Assembly (NCBI RefSeq): GCF_027587205.1
Contig: NZ_JAPDOD010000002.1
Coordinates: 62,001-126,000, forward strand
Length of the DNA: 64,000 nucleotides
Direction: 5' to 3'
Source of the DNA: Solirubrobacter ginsenosidimutans
GTDB taxonomy: Bacteria; Actinomycetota; Thermoleophilia; Solirubrobacterales; Solirubrobacteraceae
Position 1 is the first letter of the stretch, and every line of letters begins with the position of its first letter. Both the position numbers and the translations under genes were made by a program. Below the pieces are notes generated by a model. The model made no database searches and was not told the DNA's origin. It was given only the letters and a program-made list of their open reading frames with translations. Below, in pieces: positions 52,897 through 61,614 of this stretch.

Positions 52897-54012
52897 CGCG
52901 GCGACGATCACGGCCAGCGCGACCTCCGCGCGCGGCTGCAGCGACGCCTCGAGGACGAACTCCTCCGGGTTGTGCGCCTTCCCGCCGCGCGGGCCGAGCC
53001 CGTCGATCGTGATCGGGATCGTGGCCGCGAAGTGGCTCGCGTCGCTCGCCCCGCCGCGCGCCGCCGGCGCCACGCGGCGTCCGAGCGCCGAGCTCGCGGC
53101 GTCCAGCACCGGCGCGACGGCCGCTTCGGAGTGCATCCCCGGCCAGCGCCGGATCAGCTCCGCCTCGATCCGGACCTGGTCGATCTCGGCCGGCAGCTTC
53201 TCGAGCACGCGCTCGATGGCGCCGAGGTCGTCGGCGCGGACGTCGCAGTAGAGCTCGCCGGTCCCGGGGACGACGTTGAACGCGTCACCGGAGCGCATCA
53301 CCGTGGGGACCGCGGTGAGGTGGGCAACGCCCTGCGGGTCATGCTCGAGCGCCACGATCTGCGCCGCCTTGGCCAGGGCGAGCAGCGCGTTGCGCCCGCG
53401 GTCCGGCGCCGAGCCGCTGTGCGCGCTGCGGCCGTGGGCGGTGATGTGGATCGTGCCGGCCGCCTTGCGCTTGACGACGACGCCCTCGTCGGCGCCCTTC
53501 AGCTCCCCCGCCTCGAAGCACAGGCAGGCGTCGAAGCCCGTGAAGCGCGCGACGTGCCCGAAGTCGGCGGTCCGCCATTCCTCGTCGCAGACGAGCAGGA
53601 GCGCGAGCTGCTCGTAGAGCTCGGGACGCTTCGCGAACGCGCGCAGCGCGCCGATCGCGAGGACGTCGCCGCCCTTCATGTCGACGCTGCCGCTGCCGAG
53701 CAGCTGCTCGCCGACGCGCTCGAGCGGCCTGTGCTCCTCGTGCGCGACGACCGTGTCGACGTGGCCGACCAGCAGCGCCTTGCCCGTGCCCGTGCCGTGC
53801 AGGCGGGCGACGAGATCCTGGGCGTGGCCAGGGGAGGAGCACGGGACGCGCTCGATCGTCGCCTCGCCGGGAAGCAGCGCGGTGCACACGGACGCGCACT
53901 CGTTCGCGCCGTGGACGTCACCGCTGGGTGAGGAGACCGCCACCAGGGCCTCGAGTTCGCGTGCCGCACGCGCGGCGATCTCCGCCGCCGCCTCCCTGAT
54001 CCACGGGTCCAT
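52882..54012 (-). CDS. M20-family metallopeptidase (ArgE/DapE/CPG2-like)
   Basis: A 376-residue dinuclear zinc hydrolase. KALLVGHVDTVVAH has the first His and Asp. LGSGSVDMKGGDVLAIGALR contains the bridging Asp. CDEEWRTADF holds the Glu base pair, and ITAHGRSAHSGSAPDRGRNA starts the dimerisation (lid) domain. SDASHFAATIPITIDGLGPR carries a late ligand region. Order and size fit carboxypeptidase G2/ArgE relatives that cleave N-acylated amino acids or peptides. The ATG at 54010-54012 is used; the frame to 54231 is antisense to Fpg. The substrate is not determined. Confidence 0.88.
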   Translation of the reverse strand: MDPWIREAAAEIAARAARELEALVAVSSPSGDVHGANECASVCTALLPGEATIERVPCSSPGHAQDLVARLHGTGTGKALLVGHVDTVVAHEEHRPLERVGEQLLGSGSVDMKGGDVLAIGALRAFAKRPELYEQLALLLVCDEEWRTADFGHVARFTGFDACLCFEAGELKGADEGVVVKRKAAGTIHITAHGRSAHSGSAPDRGRNALLALAKAAQIVALEHDPQGVAHLTAVPTVMRSGDAFNVVPGTGELYCDVRADDLGAIERVLEKLPAEIDQVRIEAELIRRWPGMHSEAAVAPVLDAASSALGRRVAPAARGGASDASHFAATIPITIDGLGPRGGKAHNPEEFVLEASLQPRAEVALAVIVAALAAA

Positions 54013-54037
54013 CGCGAGCAGGCTAACGTGCTCGTTT

Positions 54038-54898
54038 GTGCCCGAGCTGCCTGAGATGGAGATCACCGCCCGTCGCTTGGCCGCGGAGCTGCCGGGGCAG
54101 ACGATCGAGTCGGTCCTGACGCCCGGCATCAACGCGCTCAAGACGTTCGACCCGCCGCTGAGCGCGCTCGACGGCGCGGCGTTCACGGACGTCCGCCGGC
54201 GCGGAAAGCTCCTCCTGCTGGAAGCGGACACGGCCTCGCACGGACCGTTGACGCTGCTCGTGCACCTGATGAGCGCCGGCCGCCTGATGCTCTACGACAA
54301 GCGCGGCTCGCTGCGCGACAAGACCTCGCGGGTGCTGATCCGCCTGCCCGAAGACCGCGAGTTGCGGCTGCGCGAGTTCGGCACCAAGCAGGCGGCGTGG
54401 GTGAAGGTGCTGACGCTCGACGGGCTCGAGGAGGAGCCGTCGCTGAAGACGCTGGGCCCCGATGCGTGGCCCGATCCGCCCGCCGACCTGCGCGAGACGC
54501 TGGGGTCGGCCCGCCCGCTGCACTCGCTCCTGCGCGACCAGCAGGTCATCGCCGGCATCGGCCGCACCTGGGTCGACGAGATCCTGCACGCGGCGAAGCT
54601 CTCTCCCTTCAAGCGCGGCGACGATTTGTCCGAGCGGGAAGCCAAGGCGCTGCGCAAGGCGATGGTCGGCGAGCTGCAGCGCGTGCTCGACGTCTACGAG
54701 CAGAAGGTCCAGCTCCCGCTGCCGGAGAAGTTCCCCAAGCCCACGCGCGTGCACGCTCACCAGGGCGAGCCGTGCCCGCGCTGCGAGACCGTCCTCGAGG
54801 CCGTGTTCTACGAGGACTACGTCATGAGCTACTGCCCGCATTGCCAGACCGAAGGCCGGATCCTCAAGGACCGCCGCCTTTCGCGGCTCCTCAAATAG
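54038..54898 (+). CDS. Fpg/Nei-family DNA glycosylase
   Basis: A 286-residue base-excision repair enzyme. The GTG start at 54038 gives PELPEME, in which Pro2 (after Met loss) is the catalytic amine and Glu3 its partner. RRRGKLLLL supplies the beta-turn Lys (about residue 55). The H2TH region (HSLLRDQQVIAGIGRTWVDE) and the zinc finger (CPRC with CPHC, residues about 247-270) are intact. It removes oxidised bases and nicks DNA. The family splits into Fpg (8-oxoguanine) and Nei types; assignment within it is open. It overlaps the convergent ABM gene by 8 bp. Confidence 0.93.
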   Translation: MPELPEMEITARRLAAELPGQTIESVLTPGINALKTFDPPLSALDGAAFTDVRRRGKLLLLEADTASHGPLTLLVHLMSAGRLMLYDKRGSLRDKTSRVLIRLPEDRELRLREFGTKQAAWVKVLTLDGLEEEPSLKTLGPDAWPDPPADLRETLGSARPLHSLLRDQQVIAGIGRTWVDEILHAAKLSPFKRGDDLSEREAKALRKAMVGELQRVLDVYEQKVQLPLPEKFPKPTRVHAHQGEPCPRCETVLEAVFYEDYVMSYCPHCQTEGRILKDRRLSRLLK

Positions 54899-55169
54899 TC
54901 TCGGCGCGCACGACCTCCCGGCGCTCGACGAGCGCCGGACCGCGGCCCGCCACCAGCTCGCGGTAGTACGAGGTCGCATGGTGGGCCTCGATCGCCGCCA
55001 GATCGACGTACTGCTCGTAGAGCAGGAAACCGGTCGGTAGGCGGTGCAACTCATACGCCACGCACCCTGGTTCGGTCATGGTGTAGGTGCGCATCGTTCG
55101 CAGCAGCGCCTCCACCTCGGCCTCGCGGCCGGGGAGCGGGAACCATGTCGCGAACACGCCAACAGGCAT
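54891..55169 (-). CDS. ABM-domain (antibiotic biosynthesis monooxygenase) protein
   Basis: A 92-residue dimeric alpha/beta-barrel protein of the ABM/YgiN family. VGVFATWFPLPGREAEVEAL, TEPGCVAYELHRLPTGFLLY, EQYVDLAAIEAHHATSYYRE form the classic strand-helix pattern. Some members are quinol or aromatic monooxygenases that need no cofactor. Its start at 55167-55169 lies 4 bp from the AT palindrome (55174-55184), which it shares with the divergent amidohydrolase gene, so it likely belongs to the catabolic cluster. The substrate is unknown. Confidence 0.82.
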   Translation of the reverse strand: MPVGVFATWFPLPGREAEVEALLRTMRTYTMTEPGCVAYELHRLPTGFLLYEQYVDLAAIEAHHATSYYRELVAGRGPALVERREVVRAETI

Positions 55170-55173
55170 AAAA

Positions 55174-55184
55174 TATATGATATA
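55174..55184. promoter_or_regulatory. Candidate operator 1, TATATGATATA
   Basis: An 11-bp palindrome TATAT-N-ATATA in the 23-bp gap between the ABM and amidohydrolase start codons. AT-only runs are very rare in this GC-rich DNA. The same core occurs at 57540-57550 and 63741-63751. The overlapping TATAGC at 55181-55186, 6 nt before ATG 55193, could be a leaderless -10 box, so a bound repressor would block both genes. Confidence 0.6.
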
Positions 55185-55192
55185 GCTTTGGC

Positions 55193-56152
55193 ATGAAGAT
55201 CGACGCCCACAACCATGCGCTGCCCGATCCCGTCATCGAACTCCTGCAGGCCGAGAGCGCGTACGGGGTGACCGTGAAGGACGGCGTCGTGTCCAGCGGC
55301 GCGCTGTCGGACCACGAGCTGTTCCGGTCCCAGCACGACCCGGCGGCCAAGCTCGCGGAGCTGGAGAGCCGCGGGCTGGAGGGCGCGATCATGTCGCTGG
55401 AGCCGCGCATGCTGGCCTACAACCTCGAGCTCGCTCATGGCGAGGCGATGGCCGAGGCGTGCAACCGCGGCCTGAGGGAGATGGCGGCGCACGACCCGCA
55501 GCGGCTGTACTGGCTCGCGCAGGTCCCGCTGCAGGATCCGGCGCGGGCGGGCGAGGTGCTCAAGGCGGCGGTCGCCGACGGGGCGGTCGGCGCCGCGATC
55601 GGCTCCTGGACCGGCACCCACCGGCTCGACGAGGACGCCTACGGCGTCTGGTGGCAGGCGGTCGAGGACGCCGGCGTCCCGGTGTTCATCCACAACGCCT
55701 ACAACACCCCGATCTCGGGCCTGAAGGCGTTCTATCTCGGCAACGTCATCGGCAACCTGCTCGAGACGACGATCTGCGCCGAGCGCCTCGTCGCCTCCGG
55801 GATGCTCGAGCGCCACCCGGGCGTGCGCATCGTCCTCGCCCACGCGGGCGGCTACTTCCCGTTCCAGGCCGGGCGCCTGCGCCACGCCAAGACCGTTCGC
55901 CAGGAGCTCGCCGACGCCCCCGCCGACCCGTGGAGCTTCGCCGGCCAGCTGATCTTCGACACGATCACCCACGACGTCCAGGCGCTCACCTACCTCGTGA
56001 GCCGCGTGGGCGTCGAGAACGTCGTCATGGGCACCGATCTGCCCTACGACATGTCGACCCCCGCGCCGTGGGACTCGCTGGTCGAGGCCGTGGGTGAGGC
56101 GACCGCGACGCAGATCGCGGAGGACAACGTCGCACGGCTGTTCAACCTGTAG
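55193..56152 (+). CDS. Amidohydrolase family 2 protein (ACMSD-like decarboxylase/hydrolase)
   Basis: A 319-residue TIM-barrel metalloenzyme of the amidohydrolase-2 family. DAHNHALP supplies the N-terminal H-x-H ligands, VFIHNAYN the third His, VLAHAGGYFPFQAGRL the fourth, and MGTDLPYDM the catalytic Asp. Family members include aminocarboxymuconate semialdehyde decarboxylase, other decarboxylases of aromatic acids, and lactone hydrolases. It is monocistronic, divergent from the ABM gene. No ribosome-binding site precedes ATG 55193, which supports a leaderless mRNA. The substrate is unknown. Confidence 0.88.
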   Translation: MKIDAHNHALPDPVIELLQAESAYGVTVKDGVVSSGALSDHELFRSQHDPAAKLAELESRGLEGAIMSLEPRMLAYNLELAHGEAMAEACNRGLREMAAHDPQRLYWLAQVPLQDPARAGEVLKAAVADGAVGAAIGSWTGTHRLDEDAYGVWWQAVEDAGVPVFIHNAYNTPISGLKAFYLGNVIGNLLETTICAERLVASGMLERHPGVRIVLAHAGGYFPFQAGRLRHAKTVRQELADAPADPWSFAGQLIFDTITHDVQALTYLVSRVGVENVVMGTDLPYDMSTPAPWDSLVEAVGEATATQIAEDNVARLFNL

Positions 56153-57536
56153 GCCGCAACAGCGCCGCTGCGCCGCGCACGTCCGGTGCGTCGCGCAGCG
56201 TGCCGGCGAGCGCGAGCAGCGCCGCGTCGCGGCCGGCCCACGCGGGGCCGAGCGGCTCGACCATGGCGGCGAGCTTGCTCGCGAGGTCGGCCGGCGGCGG
56301 CGCATCCGCGCTCGCCTCGAAGCGTTCGCCGCGCGCCCACACGACCGCGCTGCCGGCCAGCGCGACGAGCATGCCGTCCTCGATCACGGCCTGGGCGGTG
56401 GTCGTCTCCACCTCGACGCGCTCGCGCACCGCGCTCGCACGCGGATCGGCCAGCGCGTCCTCGCCGGCCCAGCGCGGCCCGGCCGGCACGCCGAGCGCGA
56501 GCATCGCGGCCGCGTGCGGGAAGTTGAAGCTCGCCGTGACGAAGCCCTCGGGGTGCTGGTCGCGAAAGCGCGGCGCCCCGCTGCGGGAACTCGTGCGCAG
56601 CAGGACCCGCTCGAGCTCCTCGGCCGCGAGGCCGTGCTCGATCAAGATCTCCGCGAACGCGAGCAGCGACGGCTGCATCCAGTACTGGCACGGCCAGGCC
56701 TTGATCTTCGCGCCCAAGGTCCACCAGCGCTCGCCGAGGCCGGCGACCGCCACGTCGCCGTCGAAGTGGTCATGCCCGAGCGCGCGCCAGAGGCCGTGGG
56801 GGCCGTCCAGGATGTCGCCGTGGCCGGTCATCCCGAGCCCCGCCAGCTGCGCGGCGTTCAGCCCCGAGGCCGCGTTCCAGCCGCAGTCCATCGACTTGAC
56901 CATCGGCGCGACGCGGCCCTCGAACCACTTCAGCGGCGGGAGCTCCACGTGCGCGCCCGCGATCCCGAAGGCGTGCGCGGTCGATCCCGCGTCGAGTCCG
57001 AGCGCTCGCGCGGAGGCGAGCGCGGGCGCGAGCACGCCGGCGGGGCCGCCGCCCACCTTCCAGCCGCCGTTCGCGGACGGCGTCGTCGCGTGGGCGGGGA
57101 TGGCCGCGCCGATGCGCGCGCCGATCTCATACCCCGCGGCCACGGCGGTGAGCAGCTCGGCTCCCGACAGGCCGTCGCGTTCGGCCAGGGCGAGCGCCGC
57201 GGCGACGGTCGGCGCGCCGTGATGCGAGGTCTGCCCGGCGGCGGTGAAGGTGTCGTCGGCGTCCAGCGCGCCCGCCATGCGCCCGTTCGCCGCGGCCGCC
57301 TGGGAGGCGCCCGTCCGCGCCGCGCTGCCGGCGACGCTGGCCTGCGGCGCTTCACCCGACAGTGCCGCGAACCGCTGGGAGAGCGCGCCGAGCGGCGTGG
57401 TCGTGCCGCCGAGCGCGCAGCCGAGCGTGTCCAGCACCAGCCGTTCGACGTGGTCCACGACCGCCCCCGGGAGGTCTTCGAAGCGCAGCTCGGCCGCGAA
57501 GGTGGACAACGTGGCCGTGATCGAGTTGCTCTCCAT
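56142..57536 (-). CDS. MmgE/PrpD family protein
   Basis: A 464-residue protein of the MmgE/PrpD family, which includes 2-methylcitrate dehydratase and cis-aconitate decarboxylase, both acting on tricarboxylic acids. VVDHVERLVLDTLGCALGGT near the N-terminus, ANGRMAGALDADDTFTAAGQ with the active-site Asp pair, HHGAP, and AKIKAWPCQYWMQPSLLAFA (the second active-site block) are conserved. The DADDTF block replaces the usual D-x-D-D-T-H. It overlaps the convergent amidohydrolase gene by 11 bp. Its ATG (57534-57536) lies 3 bp from operator 2. The reaction, hydration, dehydration or decarboxylation, is not determined. Confidence 0.88.
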   Translation of the reverse strand: MESNSITATLSTFAAELRFEDLPGAVVDHVERLVLDTLGCALGGTTTPLGALSQRFAALSGEAPQASVAGSAARTGASQAAAANGRMAGALDADDTFTAAGQTSHHGAPTVAAALALAERDGLSGAELLTAVAAGYEIGARIGAAIPAHATTPSANGGWKVGGGPAGVLAPALASARALGLDAGSTAHAFGIAGAHVELPPLKWFEGRVAPMVKSMDCGWNAASGLNAAQLAGLGMTGHGDILDGPHGLWRALGHDHFDGDVAVAGLGERWWTLGAKIKAWPCQYWMQPSLLAFAEILIEHGLAAEELERVLLRTSSRSGAPRFRDQHPEGFVTASFNFPHAAAMLALGVPAGPRWAGEDALADPRASAVRERVEVETTTAQAVIEDGMLVALAGSAVVWARGERFEASADAPPPADLASKLAAMVEPLGPAWAGRDAALLALAGTLRDAPDVRGAAALLRPTG

Positions 57537-57539
57537 GCC

Positions 57540-57550
57540 TATATAATATA
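57540..57550. promoter_or_regulatory. Candidate operator 2, TATATAATATA
   Basis: The second TATAT-N-ATATA palindrome, extended by ATAATATATTAT (57543-57554) to a longer AT run, between the MmgE/PrpD start (57536) and the binding-protein gene (57602). It sits 3 bp upstream of the MmgE/PrpD start codon, so it overlaps the likely -10 region for that gene. Confidence 0.6.
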
Positions 57551-57601
57551 TTATCTGAGGCGACCGATCATCACCTGTGGAGTCAGGTGAGGGGAGAGAA
57601 A

Positions 57602-58663
57602 GTGGCCATGTTCGGTATCAAGCGTTTCGCCGTCCCTGTCGCTACGTGCGTCGCGCTCGGCGCAGTAGTCATCGCCGGCTGCGGGTCCAACGACGACTCG
57701 GGCGGGGGTGGCAGCGGCACAGCCAAGCCCGCGGCGACGTCGAGTGCGCCGGTCAAGCTGAAGTTCGGATTGACGAGCGTGAACATGCTCTACGCGCCGT
57801 ACGTCGTCGGCCAGGCCGAGGGCATCTTCAAGAAGAACGGACTGGATCTGAGCATCGTCCTGACCAAGGATGCCGCGACGGCCGAGACCGCGGTCGCGAG
57901 CAAGTCGACGCCGATTGGAGCAATCACCACCGACGCCATTGCGATCGCCCACCAGGCCCAGCCCGACGTGGCGATCATGCTGCCGGTGGTCAACGGCACG
58001 CCGTACAGCCTGGTGACGAACTCCAAGATCGCGGCCCCCAAGGACCTGCACGGCAAGGCGCTCGCCGCGTCCGGTCTGAAGACCGCCGACGGCGGCATCA
58101 TCGTCTCGATGCTCGACCACTACGGGCTGAAGGTCTCCAAGGACTACTCGCTGTTGATCGCCGGCGACCCGGCAGCGCGCACGCAGTCGCTGCTCAACGG
58201 CAAGAGCATGGGGCTGGCGACGCCGGAGCCGCAGCTGAGCCTTCTGCGCGCCAAGGGCTTCAAGGAGCTGATCCGCGCCGCCGACGTCCCCGGCCTCGCG
58301 AACCGCCCGTTCAACATGATCGCGACCACCAAGTCGTGGGCGCAGGAGAACCCGCAGGCGGTCGTCAACTTCGAGAAGGCCTGGCTGCAGTCGGTGCAGT
58401 TCATGTACGACCCGGCCAACAAGGACGCGGTCATCGCCGCGCTCGCGAAGGAGCTGCAGACCGACCCGAAGGTGATGACGCAGGCCTACCAGGACTGGAT
58501 GGTCGACCAGAAGGTCTACAGCACCAGCTGCGACGTTCCCGCCCCCAGCCTGCAGGCCGTCATCGCCGCCAATCAGGCGAGCGGCAACCTCTCCGGCACC
58601 CCGCCGACCCCGGAGAGCCTGACGCTGGGAGGCGACTACTGCTCCAAGGCCTCGGCCGGATGA
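57602..58663 (+). CDS. ABC transporter substrate-binding lipoprotein (NMT1/SsuA-like)
   Basis: A 353-residue lipoprotein. Signal peptide FAVPVATCVALGAVV with lipobox IAGC. The mature protein has the two-lobed fold of the NMT1/THI5/SsuA group: KFGLTSVNMLYAPYVVGQAE, GLDLSIVLTKDAATAETAVA, DLHGKALAASGLKTADGGII and NMIATTKSWAQENPQAVVNF. Such proteins deliver sulfonates, pyrimidines or aromatic and dicarboxylic acids. GTG 57602 is chosen for its GGGGAGAG ribosome-binding site; ATG 57608 or GTG 57587 are alternatives. It heads a tight five-gene operon and should pair with the permease beginning at 63783. Confidence 0.88.
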   Translation: MAMFGIKRFAVPVATCVALGAVVIAGCGSNDDSGGGGSGTAKPAATSSAPVKLKFGLTSVNMLYAPYVVGQAEGIFKKNGLDLSIVLTKDAATAETAVASKSTPIGAITTDAIAIAHQAQPDVAIMLPVVNGTPYSLVTNSKIAAPKDLHGKALAASGLKTADGGIIVSMLDHYGLKVSKDYSLLIAGDPAARTQSLLNGKSMGLATPEPQLSLLRAKGFKELIRAADVPGLANRPFNMIATTKSWAQENPQAVVNFEKAWLQSVQFMYDPANKDAVIAALAKELQTDPKVMTQAYQDWMVDQKVYSTSCDVPAPSLQAVIAANQASGNLSGTPPTPESLTLGGDYCSKASAG

Positions 58664-59547
58664 CCGCACCGCGCCTGCTGCGCAGCGTCCTCTACACGCC
58701 CGGCCACCGCGGCGACCTGATCGCCAAGGCGCCGCGCTACGGAGCCGACGCGCTCTGCCTCGTGCTCGAGGACAGCGTCCCGGACGAGCTGAAGCCGCAG
58801 GCGCGGGAGACCGTCGCCGCCAGTTTGACCGTGCCCGGGGCGGTGGTGTTCGTCAAGGTCAATCCTCCGGGCCCAGGCGGCCTGGAGGATGACCTGGCGA
58901 GCATCGTCCGGCCGGGCCTCGCCGGGATCATCCTGCCGAAGGTCCTGGCGCCCGCCGACGTGCACCACGCCGACGCCCTGCTTTCGGCCGCCGAGGCCGA
59001 GCACGGCGTCGAGCCGGGCTCGGTCGCGATCCTGGTGCTGATCGAGACGCCGCTGGCCGGCGTGCGGGCGTTCGAGATCGCCTCCGCCTCGCCGCGGATC
59101 GTCTCGCTCATCCCGGGCGCGGCCGCCAACGGCGACATGGCGCGCGAGCTCGGATTCCAGTGGACGCCGGAGGGCATCGAGCGGCTCTTCCTGCGCTCGA
59201 AGGTGCTGATGGACCAGCGCGCGGCCGAGGTCCCGAACCCGCTCGACGGCATCTACGGCGAGGTCGCGGACCTCGAAGGGCTGGAGGTCGAGGCGCGCCA
59301 CGCGCGCCAGCTCGGCTACCGCGGCAAGCTCGTCGTCCACCCGTCGCACGTCGCGATCGTCAACCGCGTCTTCACGCCCTCCGAGGCCGAGGTGCGCGAG
59401 CACCGGCGGGTGCTCGAGGCGTTCGACGCGGCGCTGGCCGAAGGGTCGGCGGCGGCGGTGGTCGACGGGCGCTTCATCGACTACGCGATGGCCGCGACGG
59501 CCCGCCAGGTGCTCGAGCTGGCGGAGCGGGCGGGCGTCGGGGCGTGA
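58660..59547 (+). CDS. HpcH/HpaI-CitE family CoA-ester lyase
   Basis: A 295-residue TIM-barrel enzyme of the citrate lyase beta/malyl-CoA lyase group. RSVLYTPGHRGDLIAKAPRY is the start, LCLVLEDSVPDELK carries the metal-binding Glu/Asp, VFVKVNPPGPGGL the substrate Arg/Asn region, VAILVLIETPLAG the second metal Glu, and GKLVVHPSHVAIVN the C-terminal block. Members cleave malyl-, citramalyl- or related 3-hydroxyacyl-CoA. The usual RVN of the strand is KVN here. ATG overlaps the preceding TGA (ATGA), so it is coupled to the binding-protein gene. Confidence 0.9.
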   Translation: MTAPRLLRSVLYTPGHRGDLIAKAPRYGADALCLVLEDSVPDELKPQARETVAASLTVPGAVVFVKVNPPGPGGLEDDLASIVRPGLAGIILPKVLAPADVHHADALLSAAEAEHGVEPGSVAILVLIETPLAGVRAFEIASASPRIVSLIPGAAANGDMARELGFQWTPEGIERLFLRSKVLMDQRAAEVPNPLDGIYGEVADLEGLEVEARHARQLGYRGKLVVHPSHVAIVNRVFTPSEAEVREHRRVLEAFDAALAEGSAAAVVDGRFIDYAMAATARQVLELAERAGVGA

Positions 59548-60428
59548 TCGTCGACGCCCACGCCCACGCGTTCCCGACCGAGGCGTCGGGGCATGAGTGG
59601 CAGCGGCTGCTGGGCGTGGACGAGCCGCGCCGGACGGGCGAGATCGGCGAGCTGGCCGAGATCGTCACCGAGGCGGGAATCGACCGCACCGTCGTCCTGC
59701 TCAACGTCCGCGCGGGCGAGCGCTTCGCCGAGCTGCAGGCGGCGGGCGCCCCCGATGCGCGCGAGCAGGTGCGCGAACAGCTCTTCGCCCTCAATCGCTG
59801 GGGGTGCCGGCTGGGGCGCGAGGACGCCCGCTTCCTGCCGTTCATCGGCGTCAACGTGCGCTTCCTGTCTCCGGCGGAGCTGGTGGAGGAGATCGACCGC
59901 GGTGTGGCGGAAGGCGCGCGCGGGGTGAAGATCATCCCGCCGTCGATGCGGGTCTACGCCGACGACCCGCTCCTGCGGCCGGTGGTGCAGCGCTGCTGCG
60001 AGCTCGGCCTGCCGCTGCTCTCGCAGTCCGGGTCGGGCGGCGGCGACCCGCCGGCGCCCGGCGCCGACCACTACGGACGACCCGGCCGCTGGGACGCGGT
60101 GCTGCGCGAGTTCGCCGACCTGAAGCTGATCCTCGCCCACCTGGGGCACGGCTATGAGGAGGACATCGTGCGCCTGTGCGCGAGCCATGAACACGTCTAC
60201 ACGGACACGTCGATGCGGTTGAGCCGGCTCGGGCAGCCGGGGCAGCCGACGGAAGCGGAGCTCGTCGCGCTGATCCGGCGGATCGGGGCCGAGCGCGTCC
60301 TGCTGGGCACGAACTACCCGTTCGTCTCCCCGGCCGCGTACGTGGCGCGGCTGGGCGAGCTGCCGTTCACCGACGCGGAGCGCGCGCTCGTCGGCGGGGA
60401 GAACTTCGTGCGTGCCGTGGGGGTCTGA
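59544..60428 (+). CDS. Amidohydrolase family 2 protein
   Basis: A 294-residue TIM-barrel protein. IVDAHAHAFP holds the H-x-H metal ligands, GARGVKIIPPSMRVYADDPL the conserved Lys strand, LILAHLGHGYEEDIVRLCAS a His block, and VLLGTNYPFVSPAAYVARLG the C-terminal turn in which the usual catalytic Asp is Asn (GTNYPF rather than GTDFP). It may therefore differ in mechanism from the first amidohydrolase of the cluster. The GTG start overlaps the preceding TGA (GTGA). Confidence 0.85.
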   Translation: MIVDAHAHAFPTEASGHEWQRLLGVDEPRRTGEIGELAEIVTEAGIDRTVVLLNVRAGERFAELQAAGAPDAREQVREQLFALNRWGCRLGREDARFLPFIGVNVRFLSPAELVEEIDRGVAEGARGVKIIPPSMRVYADDPLLRPVVQRCCELGLPLLSQSGSGGGDPPAPGADHYGRPGRWDAVLREFADLKLILAHLGHGYEEDIVRLCASHEHVYTDTSMRLSRLGQPGQPTEAELVALIRRIGAERVLLGTNYPFVSPAAYVARLGELPFTDAERALVGGENFVRAVGV

Positions 60429-60429
60429 G

Positions 60430-61614
60430 ATGCGCGTGCTGGACGGCATCCGGATCGTCGACTTCACGCGCCACATGGCCGGCCCGTTCGCGACCCTCGT
60501 GCTCGCCGACCACGGCGCCGACGTGATCAAGGTCGAATCGCTGGAGGGCGATTCCTCCCGCACCGGCGGGGCCGACAAGCTCGGCGACCAGAGCGCGCTG
60601 TTCCTGCTCTGGAACCGCGGCAAGCGGAGCCTGTCCATCGACATGCGCACCGCCGAGGGCAAGGCGCTCGTGCTCGACCTCATCCGCGAGGCCGACGTGC
60701 TGGTCGAGAACTATCGCCCCGGCGTCGCCGACCGCATCGGCATCGGCTACGCCGCGATGGCGGAGCTCAACCCGCGGCTCGTCTACTGCTCGGTCTCCGC
60801 CTTCGGGCCGCAGGCCGCGCTGCGCGACGCGCCCGGCACCGACCCGGTCGTCCAGGCGACGTCCGGCATCGTCTCGCTCACCGGAGAACGCGGGCGCGAC
60901 GGCGTGCTGGTCGGCGCGCCGATCGCCGACTTCACCGGCGCGATGTACGCCGTCCAGGCCATCCTGCTGGCGCTGCTCGCCCGCGAGCGCACGGGCCGCG
61001 GCCAGCACGTCGAGGTGCCGATGCTCTTCGGCGTGCTGAGCATGCTCACCACCCGCCTCGGCACCTACTGGGCCTCGGGCGAGGACCCCGAGCGGTTCGG
61101 GAGCGCGCACGCCGTCCACGTCCCCTACGGCGCCTATCGCACCGCCGACGGGCAGGCGATGGCCGGCACCTACGGCGGCGAGAGCTGGCCGAAGTTCGCC
61201 CGCGCGATCGGCCTGCCGGAGCTGCTCGAGGACCCGCGCTTCGCCACCGGCGCGCTGCGGCGCGAGCACCGCGACGCGCTCGCCGCGATCATCGAACCCG
61301 TCTTCGCCCAGCGCACGACCGAGGACTGGCGCGCGCGCTTCGCCGCCGAGGGCGCGCTGTTCGCGCCGGTGCTGACGCTGTCGGAGATCCTCTCGCACCC
61401 GCAGGTCGAGGAGGCCGGGCTCGTGCAGACCCTGCAGCACCCGACCGCGGGCGCGATCCCGCAGATCGGCCCGCCGATCAGCATGTCCGAGACGCCGCCG
61501 GCGATCGACCGCCACCCGCCGCTGCTGGGCGAGCACACCGACGAGGTGCTGCGCGAGGCGGGCTGCGACGACGCGACGATCGCCCGCTTGCGCGCCGCGG
61601 GCGTCGTGCGCTGA
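60430..61614 (+). CDS. CaiB/BaiF family CoA-transferase
   Basis: A 394-residue class III CoA-transferase. VLDGIRIVDFTRHMAGPFAT, ADHGADVIKVESLEGD, WNRGKRSLSIDMRTAEGK and LVENYRPGVADRIGIGY are the conserved N-terminal blocks. The catalytic Asp that forms the aspartyl-CoA anhydride is Asp138 in GTDPVVQATSG. PTAGAIPQIGPPISMSETPP is the C-terminal region. It moves CoA between carboxylic acids. ATG lies one base after the preceding stop. A second member is coupled to it, as in the two-subunit succinyl-CoA:malate CoA-transferase; a homodimer of each is also possible. Confidence 0.93.
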   Translation: MRVLDGIRIVDFTRHMAGPFATLVLADHGADVIKVESLEGDSSRTGGADKLGDQSALFLLWNRGKRSLSIDMRTAEGKALVLDLIREADVLVENYRPGVADRIGIGYAAMAELNPRLVYCSVSAFGPQAALRDAPGTDPVVQATSGIVSLTGERGRDGVLVGAPIADFTGAMYAVQAILLALLARERTGRGQHVEVPMLFGVLSMLTTRLGTYWASGEDPERFGSAHAVHVPYGAYRTADGQAMAGTYGGESWPKFARAIGLPELLEDPRFATGALRREHRDALAAIIEPVFAQRTTEDWRARFAAEGALFAPVLTLSEILSHPQVEEAGLVQTLQHPTAGAIPQIGPPISMSETPPAIDRHPPLLGEHTDEVLREAGCDDATIARLRAAGVVR

